Below, piece after piece: positions 1 to 8,771 of a stretch of DNA of 64,000 nucleotides. A model generated the notes under the pieces. It was given only the letters and a program-made list of their open reading frames with translations, was not told the origin of the DNA and ran no database searches. The first letter of the stretch is position 1, and every line of letters starts with the position of its first letter. The translations under genes and the position numbers were made by a program. The stretch is from Acinetobacter genomosp. 15BJ. GTDB taxonomy: Bacteria > Pseudomonadota > Gammaproteobacteria > Pseudomonadales > Moraxellaceae. The stretch is taken from positions 939,680-1,003,679 of the forward strand of contig NZ_KE007347.1 of assembly GCF_000400715.1 (NCBI RefSeq), in the 5' to 3' direction.

Positions 1-2208
1 TTGTCCTGAAGCATTCAGTTGATTTAATACATTATCAGCTAAATTCAAATGACCGTTTTCATCTGCTTTCCAACTCAATGTATTTTTCTGTGACCAAATT
101 CGACTGTACAACGCGCTTTCTGATTCAGGTACGCTTTCTAAGCGACCATCCCAATCAGGATTACTGGCTGCATAATTTCGCGAAAATAAATCGATCATGC
201 GTTGCTCAAAAGCAGTATAACTTTCAGGCTTGGTCTGATATTCAAAGCTGTATTCTTTAAGCTTACTTTTCTTGGTAAATAACGGGTTTAACGCAGGATC
301 AACCCCATCTCTTATTGACTTATTCAAAAAATCATCAAAAGCCCAATAAGAACGATAACGCATGCCGGCATCAAAACTTAACCAAGAGGTTGGACGATAG
401 TTAAAATTAAAATCAAAGGTTTTTTCTTCACGTCGACCTGCGCGAGGTAAAGCTTGATATAAAGAATAACTTGGGCCATATTCGCCATAAACATCGTCAG
501 AAGTGAGCTTTTCTTTTAAGAAGCTTCCCCCCAAAGTTAAATCGAGCTGATGAGTTAATTGTGCTTTATTACTGATACTAATGCCTTGACGTCGGTTGTC
601 AGAGTGACTAATTGCCGTATTGATAATACGATTATCACGGAAATCAATTGTGGTCGGCCACCCCCCTCGGGTGTAGGTCTGACTTTCTGTATCGGTCTGC
701 CAAATATTGGTATAGAAATCGACCCAACGATTGCTCTCAGGTTTATATTTATATTCCAAGCTATAGGCTTTGGAACGAATGTCACTAAGCGGCCATTGCG
801 GTACACCAATTTCAGGGGTTACCCCCCATTCAATTCGTGAGGGCATGATTTCACCAAATCTATTTTTGGTATCTCGATAAGTGAATTTCAGTGCTTGATC
901 ATCAGTTGGTCGATAACCTGCCTTGAATAACCAAGACTCCATCTGGCTAGATGTATTCGGAACTTCATCACCCGGTTTATAGGAATAAGCAAAATAAGGA
1001 ATAAAATCGAGACTATTGCTTGGTTCTGCCCGTTTATAGTACCCAGAACCATGTGTTCCTGAAAAATAGTTGCCACGTTCCCTTACTGCATAAACAGCCA
1101 ATAAATCAAATTTATCTTGCTTCATTGCCAATGCAAGTCGACCGGCTAAATCATCTCCCGAGAAGTTGGAATTATCATTTTTAGTTCGATTCTTTTTATA
1201 AATATCGGGATCGTATTTTTTACCATCAATATCCATCCACGGCGTCGTATCATTATAGTTCTTGCCAATTTTACTCATGTCTGGCAATGAAGGATCAATG
1301 GAGTTGGTAGAGCCTTCTACTTTTAATTCTGCGCCAAAGGTTTTACCGGGACGAACGATATCATCTGCTTCTAAGGTCTTGACCACAACACCACCACCGA
1401 CTGAGGTTGTGGTATTCCGTTCAAGTGATGGGCCTTTAATGACTTCAATGCCCGCAATCAGATTGGGATCGATATAATTTCGGTTATTCACCCCATTGTA
1501 GCCACGCCATACTGCGATCGACTGTTCTGTTCCATCGATGGTCAGTGGCACTCGTCCAACACCTTGCACCCCGCGAACGCTCGGATCTAATGCTCCGCTA
1601 TTTCGAGCATCACCGCTATAAACACCAACCATACCTTGAAAGACATCAGCAGGATTGGTGCCTTTAAAGCGTTCAATATAATCTTTTCCTGCGTAGACTG
1701 AAGATCGATTGGCATCATAAACTCTGTTACTGCCTTGAGTATCACGATCTTCTTGTCCATAGACCACAAGCGGTGTCAAACGGACTGAAACTTCATCACC
1801 TTGCGCTGGGAGCGATGTTGTCTGATTTCCAGCCGTTACTGGTGCAAGTGATGACGGGTTGATATTTTTGACAGTCTTTTTCGCCAGTGTATAACCTTGT
1901 CCGACTTTCACTGCATGAAATGCTGAAGATGCTAAAATATGTTGAAAGCCTTGCTCTATGGCGTAGTTGCCTTGTAGACCTGCACTGTATTGTCCTTTTA
2001 ATTGCTGTGCATCAATGGCAATTGAAGTACCCGACTGTTCAGCAAATTGATTCAGTACATTGGCCAATGTACCCGCAGGAATATTATAAGATTTTGCCGC
2101 AACTGTTTCCGCATACACCTGCTGTACAGGTAAAGTTAAACTACCGATACATACAGTATGTACAGCAAATGCGAGTGTTGAGAATCGAAATAAGTTCCGA
2201 TTTCGCAT
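1..2208 (-). CDS. TonB-dependent receptor with N-terminal signalling (STN) domain, partial
   Basis: Outer-membrane gated channel for an iron chelate or heme, energised by TonB; the 3' end lies beyond the left edge. Translating the minus strand from the ATG at 2208 gives a signal peptide ending near VYA. An STN domain follows (about residues 35-105, with a QFAEQSGTSIAID segment), then a plug domain beginning near LTPLVVYGQ with IEVIKGP and the GGVVVKT segment. Alternating beta-barrel strands run to the edge. STN domains pass the ligand signal to a FecR-type anti-sigma factor, which matches the FecR and FecI genes just upstream. A GGAG sits 8 nt before the 2208 ATG; an ATG at 2232 is the alternative. 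The substrate is not visible; in other Acinetobacter a similar fecIR-receptor set is linked to heme oxygenase, which would lie off the window. No frameshift was found. Confidence 0.9.
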   Translation of the reverse strand, partial: MRNRNLFRFSTLAFAVHTVCIGSLTLPVQQVYAETVAAKSYNIPAGTLANVLNQFAEQSGTSIAIDAQQLKGQYSAGLQGNYAIEQGFQHILASSAFHAVKVGQGYTLAKKTVKNINPSSLAPVTAGNQTTSLPAQGDEVSVRLTPLVVYGQEDRDTQGSNRVYDANRSSVYAGKDYIERFKGTNPADVFQGMVGVYSGDARNSGALDPSVRGVQGVGRVPLTIDGTEQSIAVWRGYNGVNNRNYIDPNLIAGIEVIKGPSLERNTTTSVGGGVVVKTLEADDIVRPGKTFGAELKVEGSTNSIDPSLPDMSKIGKNYNDTTPWMDIDGKKYDPDIYKKNRTKNDNSNFSGDDLAGRLALAMKQDKFDLLAVYAVRERGNYFSGTHGSGYYKRAEPSNSLDFIPYFAYSYKPGDEVPNTSSQMESWLFKAGYRPTDDQALKFTYRDTKNRFGEIMPSRIEWGVTPEIGVPQWPLSDIRSKAYSLEYKYKPESNRWVDFYTNIWQTDTESQTYTRGGWPTTIDFRDNRIINTAISHSDNRRQGISISNKAQLTHQLDLTLGGSFLKEKLTSDDVYGEYGPSYSLYQALPRAGRREEKTFDFNFNYRPTSWLSFDAGMRYRSYWAFDDFLNKSIRDGVDPALNPLFTKKSKLKEYSFEYQTKPESYTAFEQRMIDLFSRNYAASNPDWDGRLESVPESESALYSRIWSQKNTLSWKADENGHLNLADNVLNQLNASGQ

Positions 2209-2413
2209 TTGACCATCTCCAGCTTTCTTCATTTTTCCCGCCCCAGTAAATAGAAATAAGAATCATTCAATACATCAAAATAAAATGATCCCAAATTTAT
2301 TGCATCTACTTACTATGACGAACAGCTTTAAAAAAAGTGGAACCTAAATTTTAAAAAAATTTAAATTTTTTTTTATTATTTTAATCCAGAACATAAAAAA
2401 GATGACTTCTTCT

Positions 2414-3418
2414 TTATTTTTTTAATGAAATAACAATAAGATAAGGTGTAACTTGATAAACATTTAAATTTGGAAAAACAGTTGCCAATAACTTGAGTGC
2501 ATCCTGTGTCTGATCTAAAGGCAAAACAGCATTAACGTGAATTTTATTTAAAGCCTCGGCGTTAAAAATGATTTTACCTTTGTAGTTTTGATCTAACTCC
2601 TTTAATACCTGATCAAGTGCTAAATCTTCCACCATTAACTGATGTTTATTCCACTTTTGTTGCTCATTATAAATATTCAGTGCTGAAAGTGGTTGTATCC
2701 CATTTTGATTCAGGCTCACAGCTTGCCCCGCACTCACAATGACTTGCTGTTTGGAATACACATTCGCTGCTTGCACACGTACCCGAGAATGTAACATTTT
2801 TAATGCTGTTGCAGATGGTGTATAGCTCACACTAAAAGCTGTCCCCAGTGCTTGAATCTGCCCATGAGTAGTTTTGACTAAAAATGGACGCTGTGGATCT
2901 TTAGCCACATCCACATAAATCTGACCTTGGACTAATTCAACAACTCTTTGGTTGGCTTGAAAATCGATATTGACTGCACTCTTGCCCCGTAAAATTAAAC
3001 GGGAACCATCTTGCAAAGTTTGAGTTGTCCATTGCGCTGAATCGCCCTGAATATCTGCCTGTAAATAGGCAATAGAGGTATCTGACAGATAAAAAACACT
3101 GCCGCCAATTACCACTGATGCAATCGCAAAAACACTCCCTACGCGCAGATGTTTATAGGCTTTAGCAGAGCCCAAGCCCGCTTTAAGTGCTGATTTAACC
3201 ACTTTCTGATGCTGTGTGGTTTGAGATACTTTTTGAATCGAGCGAATACATTGCTCAATATCAGCTGCAATTTTTTGATGTTGCTGGCTATTCTGCTTCC
3301 ATTGATTAAACTTCAATTGTGCATTTATTCGAGTTGACTCATCGTCTGAGCTTAATTGCACAATCCATAATGCCGCTTCTTCAACCAGCTGATGATGCTC
3401 CTGTTTATTGATCGCCAT
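2414..3418 (-). CDS. fecR: FecR-like anti-sigma factor / sigma regulator
   Basis: Inner-membrane regulator that holds the cognate FecI-type sigma factor and relays the receptor signal. The 334-aa protein has a cytoplasmic N-terminal DUF4880-like segment (residues about 10-50, EEAALWIVQLSSDD), one membrane helix near residues 92-112 (VGSVFAIASVVIGGSVFYL), and a periplasmic FecR domain containing LRGKSAVNIDF and VELVQGQIYVDV. It ends with a small STN-like region. Its start codon overlaps the sigma-gene stop as TAATG, so translation is probably coupled. The receptor gene lies downstream on the same strand after about 200 bp. The family call is firm; pairing with this receptor rests on gene order. 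Confidence 0.93.
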   Translation of the reverse strand: MAINKQEHHQLVEEAALWIVQLSSDDESTRINAQLKFNQWKQNSQQHQKIAADIEQCIRSIQKVSQTTQHQKVVKSALKAGLGSAKAYKHLRVGSVFAIASVVIGGSVFYLSDTSIAYLQADIQGDSAQWTTQTLQDGSRLILRGKSAVNIDFQANQRVVELVQGQIYVDVAKDPQRPFLVKTTHGQIQALGTAFSVSYTPSATALKMLHSRVRVQAANVYSKQQVIVSAGQAVSLNQNGIQPLSALNIYNEQQKWNKHQLMVEDLALDQVLKELDQNYKGKIIFNAEALNKIHVNAVLPLDQTQDALKLLATVFPNLNVYQVTPYLIVISLKK

Positions 3419-3945
3419 TAAATATGGATATCCATTTCAAACCGAGTCATATAGCAACGAGTCAGACAGCTAGCGAGATATTTTTGGATCATTTTAGTTG
3501 AAACACCCAATCGCTCTGCTGTTTCTTTATGGGTATAGCCTTCTAAATAATGCAAAATAAAAGCGTGTTGTGCTTTTGCAGAGACATCTTCCAATGCTTT
3601 ACACATTTGATCAAGTGCTTGAATAATCTGCATCTGATCCTCAGGCGATGCAACAGCATCCAACATATATTCCATTTGACCCATGCCATCTAAGTAAGCC
3701 TGTTCAATCCTTTTACGGCGTACCTGATCGATGAGTAAATTCTTTGCAATCAAAGTGAGATAAGCACGCGGTTCTTTAATACCAAAAAGTTCATCCCGCG
3801 TTTGTAATAACTTAATAAATGTATCTTGCACTAAATCTGCAGCTTGATCAGTATTGCCTATTTTTTGTCTCAACCATTGATGAAGCCAGCCTCTATGGTT
3901 TCTGTATAACTGATCTACAAGCACAGGGGTTTTGTTCACGATCAT
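3418..3945 (-). CDS. fecI: FecI-like ECF sigma factor
   Basis: Group IV sigma factor expected to transcribe the adjacent receptor gene. Region 2 is visible as DLVQDTFIKLL and AYLTLIAKNLLIDQVRRKR, and region 4 as HYLEGYTHKETAERLGVSTKMIQKYL. I take the ATG at 3945 as start (175 aa); an in-frame TTG at 3954 is possible. A strong Fur-box palindrome lies 23 bp upstream, so iron repression of fecI-fecR is expected. It is followed immediately by fecR with overlapping stop and start codons. The ligand of the system is not deducible from this gene. Confidence 0.94.
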   Translation of the reverse strand: MIVNKTPVLVDQLYRNHRGWLHQWLRQKIGNTDQAADLVQDTFIKLLQTRDELFGIKEPRAYLTLIAKNLLIDQVRRKRIEQAYLDGMGQMEYMLDAVASPEDQMQIIQALDQMCKALEDVSAKAQHAFILHYLEGYTHKETAERLGVSTKMIQKYLASCLTRCYMTRFEMDIHI

Positions 3946-3967
3946 CTGACTCAAAACAAGGTGTGCT

Positions 3968-3990
3968 TAAATGATAATAATTATCATTTA
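3968..3990. promoter_or_regulatory. Fur box upstream of fecI
   Basis: A perfect 23-bp palindrome with core aatgataataattatcatt. It differs from the classical GATAATGATAATCATTATC consensus mainly in phase and keeps the TGATAAT/ATTATCA half-sites. It sits 23 bp before the fecI ATG, where a Fur repressor would cover the promoter. Confidence 0.87.
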
Positions 3991-4089
3991 AAAAAGCAAG
4001 CAAGAATCTGACAAACTTATATTGACTGTTATTTTTATAGGCATCCAGTTCAAATCGAATGCGTAAGCAACACAATTATATATTATAGC

Positions 4090-4947
4090 CTATTGATTTA
4101 ATTGATCTTCAACCCAAGTAATCAATTCGTTTAGATTTCTATTTCTGCGTTTTAACAGCGCTTTGTTTGGGATGTAATAACACAACTCGGCTCGCACGGC
4201 ATTTGTAGGTAACGGTTGTAGCAATTTCGAATGGATTAATCGACTGACCAGTGTGGTTGAACAAAATACTAATCCATCACTGGCAAGCGCCTCTTGAATG
4301 CCAAAAATTTCTTGATCGTAGCACTTTAGCTCGATCTTTGAATGCGCTGCATCATTCTCAATAAGCCATGTTGTTAATGGTGGCTCAGGTAAAGCCCGAT
4401 TTTTCCATTCCATACTTAATAGTTTGATCGGTTGTTGCTTCCAAGTGCTCATACTTAACCCAGCCGCCGCAAATACATTAAATGACTCATATTTAATAAT
4501 GTCTGAGGGTGAAACCGATGAAACAGCACCATAACGGATCGGAAGTGCATATAAATGATTGTCCAAACTTTCCCCTGTAGAGATTTCAACTGCAATCTCT
4601 GGATGCATTTGAGAAAATCCCTGCATAGATGGAATCAAAATCATTGCTGCGAGTGAGGAGGTGGTGGTGATCTTAATCACCCGGCTGGCGTTACTCACCT
4701 CCTCCAAAGCATCTTCAATGGTACGAAATCCATCTGATATTGCACTCGCTAATTTTTCGCCAGTCTCGGTTAAGCTGATTTTTCGAACCTGCCGATAAAA
4801 CAAATCCACATTTAACCTGTTTTCCAAATTGCTAACGTGATGAGAAATTGCCGTAGGTGTGAGTGATAACTCCTCCGCAGCCAATTTAAAACTGCCTAAA
4901 CGAGCAGCAGATTCAAATGCCTTCAATGCTTGTAAAGAAACCTGCAT
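4090..4947 (-). CDS. LysR-family transcriptional regulator
   Basis: DNA-binding regulator of 285 aa. The winged helix-turn-helix is at residues 1-60 (ALKAFESAARLGSFKLAAEE, LTPTAISHHVSNLE), with a periplasmic-binding-like effector domain from about residue 90. The sequence resembles the GcvA-like branch. It is divergent from the azoreductase gene, with 125 bp between, which is the usual LysR layout for control of a neighbouring target. A dyad ATGAAT-N7-ATTCAT containing T-N11-A lies in between. The effector is unknown. Confidence 0.92.
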   Translation of the reverse strand: MQVSLQALKAFESAARLGSFKLAAEELSLTPTAISHHVSNLENRLNVDLFYRQVRKISLTETGEKLASAISDGFRTIEDALEEVSNASRVIKITTTSSLAAMILIPSMQGFSQMHPEIAVEISTGESLDNHLYALPIRYGAVSSVSPSDIIKYESFNVFAAAGLSMSTWKQQPIKLLSMEWKNRALPEPPLTTWLIENDAAHSKIELKCYDQEIFGIQEALASDGLVFCSTTLVSRLIHSKLLQPLPTNAVRAELCYYIPNKALLKRRNRNLNELITWVEDQLNQ

Positions 4948-4975
4948 TTCTACGCTCCACAGCTAATTTTTATAG

Positions 4976-4994
4976 ATGAATTAAACTCATTCAT
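4976..4994. promoter_or_regulatory. LysR-type operator candidate
   Basis: ATGAAT-N7-ATTCAT is a perfect dyad that includes the T-N11-A signature of LysR-family sites. It lies 29 bp before the lysR start and about 80 bp before azoR. It is probably the recognition site for both autoregulation and control of azoR; this is inferred from position and symmetry only. Confidence 0.6.
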
Positions 4995-5026
4995 ATCTGT
5001 AATTTAGTCGTTTGTCCAGTCTGTAA

Positions 5027-5060
5027 TGAGCACTTAAGATGAGTTTATCTTTAGTGCTCA
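5027..5060 (+). promoter_or_regulatory. Inverted repeat in the azoR leader
   Basis: 14-bp arms starting TGAGCACT and ending AGTGCTCA (one mismatch) with a 6-nt loop, ending 12 bp before the azoR ATG. It could be an RNA hairpin near the ribosome-binding site or a second protein operator. No T-run follows, so it is not a normal terminator. Confidence 0.5.
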
Positions 5061-5072
5061 AAGTGACTCACC

Positions 5073-5774
5073 ATGAAGACAATATTACATATCGATGCTA
5101 GTGTTCGCAGTACTTTCAACGATAATCCTCGTCATCAGTCCATTTCAAAAAATATCGCAAAACGCTTTATTCAGACTTTAAAGAAGCAAAGCAATATAGA
5201 TGAGTATATTTATCGTGATGTAGGCATAAATCCACCTGCTTTTATTAATCAGGATTGGATTGGTGCTGTGTTTACTCCTGAAGAAAAAAGAACAACCGCG
5301 CAAAAGGAAATCTTAGCTTTATCTGATCAATTGATTGCCGAAGTTTCAGCAGCTGATCTCATTGTGATTTCATCACCGATGTATAACTATGGTATGCCTG
5401 CACAATTAAAAGCATGGTTTGATCAAATTATCCGTATCAATAAAACCTTTGACTTTGACCTTGCACGTGGAGACTTTCCACTCCAACCCTTACTATCAGG
5501 CAAACATCTGGTCATCATTACCTCAAGTGGTGAATTTGGTTTTGACGCCGATGGGATTCGCGCTAATCAAGGTCATCTCGTCCCGCATCTGCGAACCTTA
5601 AGCAAATATTTAGGGGTTGAGCATATTTATGAAATTGCATCTGAATACCAAGAGTTTGCAGATGCTCGTCATCAGAACTCTCTAGAAAATGCATTAAATC
5701 AAGCAGAATCCCTTGCTGAAAAGTTAATATTTGTGGATCAAAAAAGTCCTGCAACACAGCTCGAATATAAATAA
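5073..5774 (+). CDS. azoR: FMN-dependent NADH:azo/quinone oxidoreductase
   Basis: Flavodoxin-fold flavoprotein that reduces azo compounds and quinones by two-electron transfer with NADH. The N-terminal phosphate-binding loop follows strand 1 (LHIDASVR), and the FMN-contact segment SSPMYNYGMPAQLKAWFDQI is at about residues 108-127. A TSSGEFG-like loop comes near residue 150. At 233 aa it is somewhat longer than E. coli AzoR (about 200 aa), with a short C-terminal extension. It is divergent from a LysR gene that probably controls it. Quinone reduction fits the electrophile-handling genes that follow, but this gene does not carry their MerR-type promoter. Confidence 0.92.
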   Translation: MKTILHIDASVRSTFNDNPRHQSISKNIAKRFIQTLKKQSNIDEYIYRDVGINPPAFINQDWIGAVFTPEEKRTTAQKEILALSDQLIAEVSAADLIVISSPMYNYGMPAQLKAWFDQIIRINKTFDFDLARGDFPLQPLLSGKHLVIITSSGEFGFDADGIRANQGHLVPHLRTLSKYLGVEHIYEIASEYQEFADARHQNSLENALNQAESLAEKLIFVDQKSPATQLEYK

Positions 5775-5819
5775 GATCAAGCTTTAAGCATAAGATCTGA
5801 TTAAGGTTGAAAGTTCGTG

Positions 5820-5847
5820 AATAAAGTGATTTTCGGATTACTTTATT
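5820..5847. terminator. Hairpin between convergent azoR and DJ-1 gene
   Basis: An 11-bp stem (AATAAAGTGAT / ATTACTTTATT, one mismatch) with a 6-nt loop lies between two converging genes. It is AT-rich and therefore weak; a bidirectional terminator role is inferred. Confidence 0.5.
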
Positions 5848-5876
5848 CCGCTCAATTCGGCCATTATTCAGAAAAA

Positions 5877-6569
5877 TTACTTTGCTTCTAAAGCATCAAT
5901 CATTGCAAACGCAGTAACTCGTGCAGAAAATGGATTCTGTCCAGTAATCAGGTTCGCATCACGCACCACATTGGGTAGAAATGGAATGAATTTTCTTTGA
6001 TAAAGTGCGCCACGTTGTTTTGCCAGTTCTTCAACGTTATAAGGAACTTTCTTCGCGACTCCTGCCAATACTTCTTCGCACCATGCAAAACCTGTGAGTT
6101 TCTTTCCAGCAATTAAATATTGTCCTGTAGAAAGTCGAACATTAAGTAATCCACAATAGCCATGACAGACACTGGCAACAACGCCTCCTTTTTCATAGAT
6201 ATTTTTAGTGATGTCCTGCAATTCAGCATTGTCTATGAAGTCCCACATGACCCCATGCCCACCTGTGTAATAGATTGCATCATAATCTTGCCAATTAATC
6301 TCAGAAGGTTTTTTTGTTGTTTCAAGTAATTGCATAAATGCGGGATCATTTTTACGTCTAAGCACAGAGGCATCGGCAACAAAACGTTCTAATGACTTAG
6401 GTTCTATCGGAGATAAACCGCCATTAGGGCTCACAATATCTTGAAGATAATTCTGCTTTTCAAACTCATCATAGGCATGCGTTAGCTCGCCCAGCCATAG
6501 TCCTGTTGGACGGTCAATCCCTTCATATTTCGAGATATTAGTTACGACATGCAGGATACGTTTCGACAT
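5877..6569 (-). CDS. DJ-1/PfpI family protein, glutamine-amidotransferase-like
   Basis: A 230-aa class I glutamine-amidotransferase-fold protein of the DJ-1/PfpI/Hsp31 group, members of which act as glyoxalase III, deglycase or chaperone. GGHGVMWDF (about residues 103-111) and the nucleophile elbow VCHGYCG with Cys135 and His136 are intact. The start at 6569 has AGAGGTGA just upstream. Its promoter is a 31-bp MerR-type element shared with three neighbouring units, and the merR gene is divergent from it. Aldehyde or electrophile detoxification is a reasonable inference; the exact reaction is unknown. A second, more classical HchA homologue is encoded at 56447-57322. Confidence 0.88.
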   Translation of the reverse strand: MSKRILHVVTNISKYEGIDRPTGLWLGELTHAYDEFEKQNYLQDIVSPNGGLSPIEPKSLERFVADASVLRRKNDPAFMQLLETTKKPSEINWQDYDAIYYTGGHGVMWDFIDNAELQDITKNIYEKGGVVASVCHGYCGLLNVRLSTGQYLIAGKKLTGFAWCEEVLAGVAKKVPYNVEELAKQRGALYQRKFIPFLPNVVRDANLITGQNPFSARVTAFAMIDALEAK

Positions 6570-6614
6570 CTTTCACCTCTACTTTTGACTTATTTTTAAT
6601 CTTGCTTTTGCATC

Positions 6615-6645
6615 ACTATAAGCTTAAAGTTTACTTTAATGTCAA
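6615..6645 (-). promoter_or_regulatory. MerR-type promoter/operator for the DJ-1 gene
   Basis: On the minus strand: -35 TTGACA, 19-bp spacer, -10 TATAGT. The perfect dyad TTAAAGTttACTTTAA (6624-6639) lies in the spacer. The over-long 19-bp spacer with a central dyad is diagnostic of MerR-family activation. It also lies 16 bp before the merR ATG and can therefore autoregulate it. Confidence 0.87.
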
Positions 6646-6660
6646 GAGAAAATCAGTAAA

Positions 6661-7074
6661 ATGAACATTAGTGAATTATCTAAACAAAGTGGTTTGAGCA
6701 CCCCAACAATCCGTTATTATGAGCAAATCAAGCTGTTACCAAAGGCAAAGCGTAAATCAAATGGCTATCGGGAATATAGTGAAAATGATCTCAAGCAGCT
6801 ATTTCTAATCCAACAAGCACAACAAGTTGGCTTTTCTCTGACAGAAATTAAAGCGTTTTTACCATCGAATGTCGCTTCATGGAATCATGACATTCTAATT
6901 GGCTTACTAGAAAGCAAGATCAAAGATATTGAAGAGCTAGAGCAAAAACTGGCAATAAGTAAGCAAAACCTGCAAATGATGATTGTGGCGATCAATAGCA
7001 AACCAGATGAGATTACCTGCGAAGAAAATGCGCAACGTTTGCTCAACCTTTACTATACCAACGACAAAGCATGA
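6661..7074 (+). CDS. MerR-family transcriptional regulator (NmlR/AdhR-like)
   Basis: 137-aa activator with an N-terminal MerR winged helix (LSKQSGLSTPTIRYYEQIKL, NGYREYSENDL, residues 4-50) and a dimerising coiled coil at about residues 78-110. The short C-terminal tail holds one cysteine (DEITCEENAQR, about residue 120) instead of a CueR-type metal loop. Such single-cysteine MerR proteins (NmlR/AdhR group) respond to aldehydes or electrophiles. The gene is divergent from the DJ-1 gene, and four promoters nearby carry the same dyad, so it is the likely local master regulator. The inducer is unknown. Confidence 0.9.
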   Translation: MNISELSKQSGLSTPTIRYYEQIKLLPKAKRKSNGYREYSENDLKQLFLIQQAQQVGFSLTEIKAFLPSNVASWNHDILIGLLESKIKDIEELEQKLAISKQNLQMMIVAINSKPDEITCEENAQRLLNLYYTNDKA

Positions 7075-7240
7075 AGACTCTACTCCAAAAAGCGAGGTCT
7101 AATCGCACCGATCATATAAACCCTAATCAACGGCAACGGGCAAAAAAATTAGAAATATGCCAGTTCTCTGATTACAATAATTTTTTATTTTAATCATCAT
7201 CTTGGTGATTAAATTATGGTTAAAAGCTTGCATAAACAAT

Positions 7241-7275
7241 AAGCCAATTGCAGATTTATCTACAATTGGCTTTTG
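7241..7275. terminator. Bidirectional terminator between merR and the OYE gene
   Basis: Arms AAGCCAATTG / CAATTGGCTT with a 12-nt loop, followed by a short T-run on the plus strand. The surrounding region (7075-7321) shows no further gene. Confidence 0.7.
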
Positions 7276-7321
7276 ATCAATCTATATCTTGCCTTCGTAT
7301 GAATAATTTCTTGACCTAATC

Positions 7322-8560
7322 TTAAGATGCAAATGAATATATACGCATCCGCTTTTTATATTGGCGTGTACGACATGCCATCGCTGTTTGCTGTAAGGTC
7401 AACGCCCAAAGCGGAGAAACTTTTGGATTGGTCGATTTACCCAGACTGAGTTTTCGTAACTGAAACTTCACTGTGGCCATGTTGGCGAGCGAGGCTAAAG
7501 TTTTATTTTCCCAAGTAATTGCTTTCAATTCTGGTACAGTATTTTGCCCTCGCTTCCACTCATTTGGAAGATTTGGATCAATTGCCAAAGCTGTGGCAAT
7601 CCCAACCATATCAACACCACTTTCAATAACTTGTTCAGCGACTTGTTTACGACGAATCCCACCTGTCACCATCACAGGCATCTTGGCAATTTTACCAATC
7701 TCTTGGGCAAATTCGAGGAAATAAGCTTCTCTCGCCAATGTCCGACCATCGCGTGCCTGACCTTGCATTGCAGGTGCTTCATAGCTACCACCAGATAACT
7801 CAACTAGATCAACAGTCAGCTCGTTGAGCATCACTACCACTTGCTGTGCATCTTCAGCACTAAAACCACCGCGCTGGAAGTCAGCCGAGTTCAGTTTAAC
7901 CGCCACTGTAAATGTATCAGAAACCACAGCGCGCACCGCTTTAACAATTTCAATCAAAATACGAGCACGATTTTCCAATGTGCCTCCCCACTGATCTTGA
8001 CGCTTATTACTGAGTGGTGAAAGAAATTGACTGAGTAAATAACCATGAGCCGCATGGATTTCAACACCAGTAAAGCCTGCTTTTTCTCCTAGACGTGCAG
8101 TGTTGGCAAAACGTTGGATGATTTCATTAATCATATCTTGGTTCATTTCAATGGGTGTATTAAAACGATTTGACATTTTGCCTAGATCTAAAGCAACCGC
8201 AGAAGGTGCCCAAGTCTCTTGACCTAAATTAGATTGCATTTGACGACCAGGATGATTGATTTGCAACCACGCTTGTGCGCCCTTAGAGCGAGCAATTTGT
8301 GCCCAGCGTTTGAAAGTATCCAAATACTTTTCATCTTCCAGTACAACACCACCTGGTCCAGTCATGGCACGACGATCCACCATGACATTACCTGTGATAA
8401 TTAAACCCACACCACCATCTGCCCATGCTTGGTATAAGCGCATCAGCTCGTCAGATGGTACATGATTTAAATCAGCCATGTTTTCTTCCATTGCAGCTTT
8501 TGCAATGCGATTGGGGATGTGCGAACCATTCGGGAGAACTAATTTTTCAAATACTTTCAT
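7322..8560 (-). CDS. NADH:flavin oxidoreductase, old yellow enzyme family
   Basis: 412-aa FMN TIM-barrel ene-reductase-like enzyme that would reduce activated double bonds or related substrates with NAD(P)H. The family signature is clear: HAAHGYLLSQFLSPL (around residues 180-194) followed by SNKRQDQWGG, with the N-terminal strand FEKLVLPNG. The C-terminal FMN-phosphate site appears as MVTGGIRRKQ. It lacks the extra Fe-S and FAD domains of 2,4-dienoyl-CoA reductase. GAGG lies 8 nt before the ATG. It is a single gene directly behind a MerR-type promoter that ends about 27 bp upstream. The natural substrate is unknown. Confidence 0.92.
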   Translation of the reverse strand: MKVFEKLVLPNGSHIPNRIAKAAMEENMADLNHVPSDELMRLYQAWADGGVGLIITGNVMVDRRAMTGPGGVVLEDEKYLDTFKRWAQIARSKGAQAWLQINHPGRQMQSNLGQETWAPSAVALDLGKMSNRFNTPIEMNQDMINEIIQRFANTARLGEKAGFTGVEIHAAHGYLLSQFLSPLSNKRQDQWGGTLENRARILIEIVKAVRAVVSDTFTVAVKLNSADFQRGGFSAEDAQQVVVMLNELTVDLVELSGGSYEAPAMQGQARDGRTLAREAYFLEFAQEIGKIAKMPVMVTGGIRRKQVAEQVIESGVDMVGIATALAIDPNLPNEWKRGQNTVPELKAITWENKTLASLANMATVKFQLRKLSLGKSTNPKVSPLWALTLQQTAMACRTRQYKKRMRIYSFAS

Positions 8561-8587
8561 TTTTGAAACCTCATTGAGTATAGGTTT

Positions 8588-8618
8588 ACTTTAAGATTAA
8601 AGTGAACTTTAATGTCAA
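8588..8618 (-). promoter_or_regulatory. MerR-type promoter/operator for the OYE gene
   Basis: On the minus strand: -35 TTGACA, 19-bp spacer with the perfect dyad TTAAAGTgaACTTTAA (8597-8612), -10 TAAAGT. Geometry is identical to the promoter of the DJ-1 gene. The predicted transcript start is about 20 nt before the OYE start codon. Confidence 0.86.
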
Positions 8619-8710
8619 TAGGTTTGATCTCACTTTATCAATATTTTCTAATAATCAAAATAAAATCATAAATTTAACATGTGATACCAATATCAAAAAA
8701 TTCTTAAAAT

Positions 8711-8738
8711 AAAAAATAGAGGCAAATATGCCTCTATT
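8711..8738 (-). terminator. Terminator after the alpha/beta-hydrolase gene
   Basis: A perfect 10-bp stem AATAGAGGCA / TGCCTCTATT with a 4-nt loop, followed on the minus strand by a T-rich run. It lies 34 bp after the hydrolase stop. Confidence 0.87.
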
Positions 8739-8771
8739 CTTGAATGGTATTTTGAATCAAATCAATGCAGC

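Noticed and set aside
1..2208. Apparent break-up of the receptor gene into small open frames
   Set aside because: The minus-strand frame is continuous; it simply has no stop inside the window because it crosses the left edge.
2290..2350. ECF promoter for the receptor gene (CGTCAT preceded by GGTTCC at about 18 bp on the minus strand)
   Set aside because: Only one example and a weak -35 match; not strong enough to list as a feature.
2330..2380. A/T tract after fecR as terminator
   Set aside because: The self-complementary stretch contains only A and T and forms no stable hairpin; it may equally be part of the receptor promoter.
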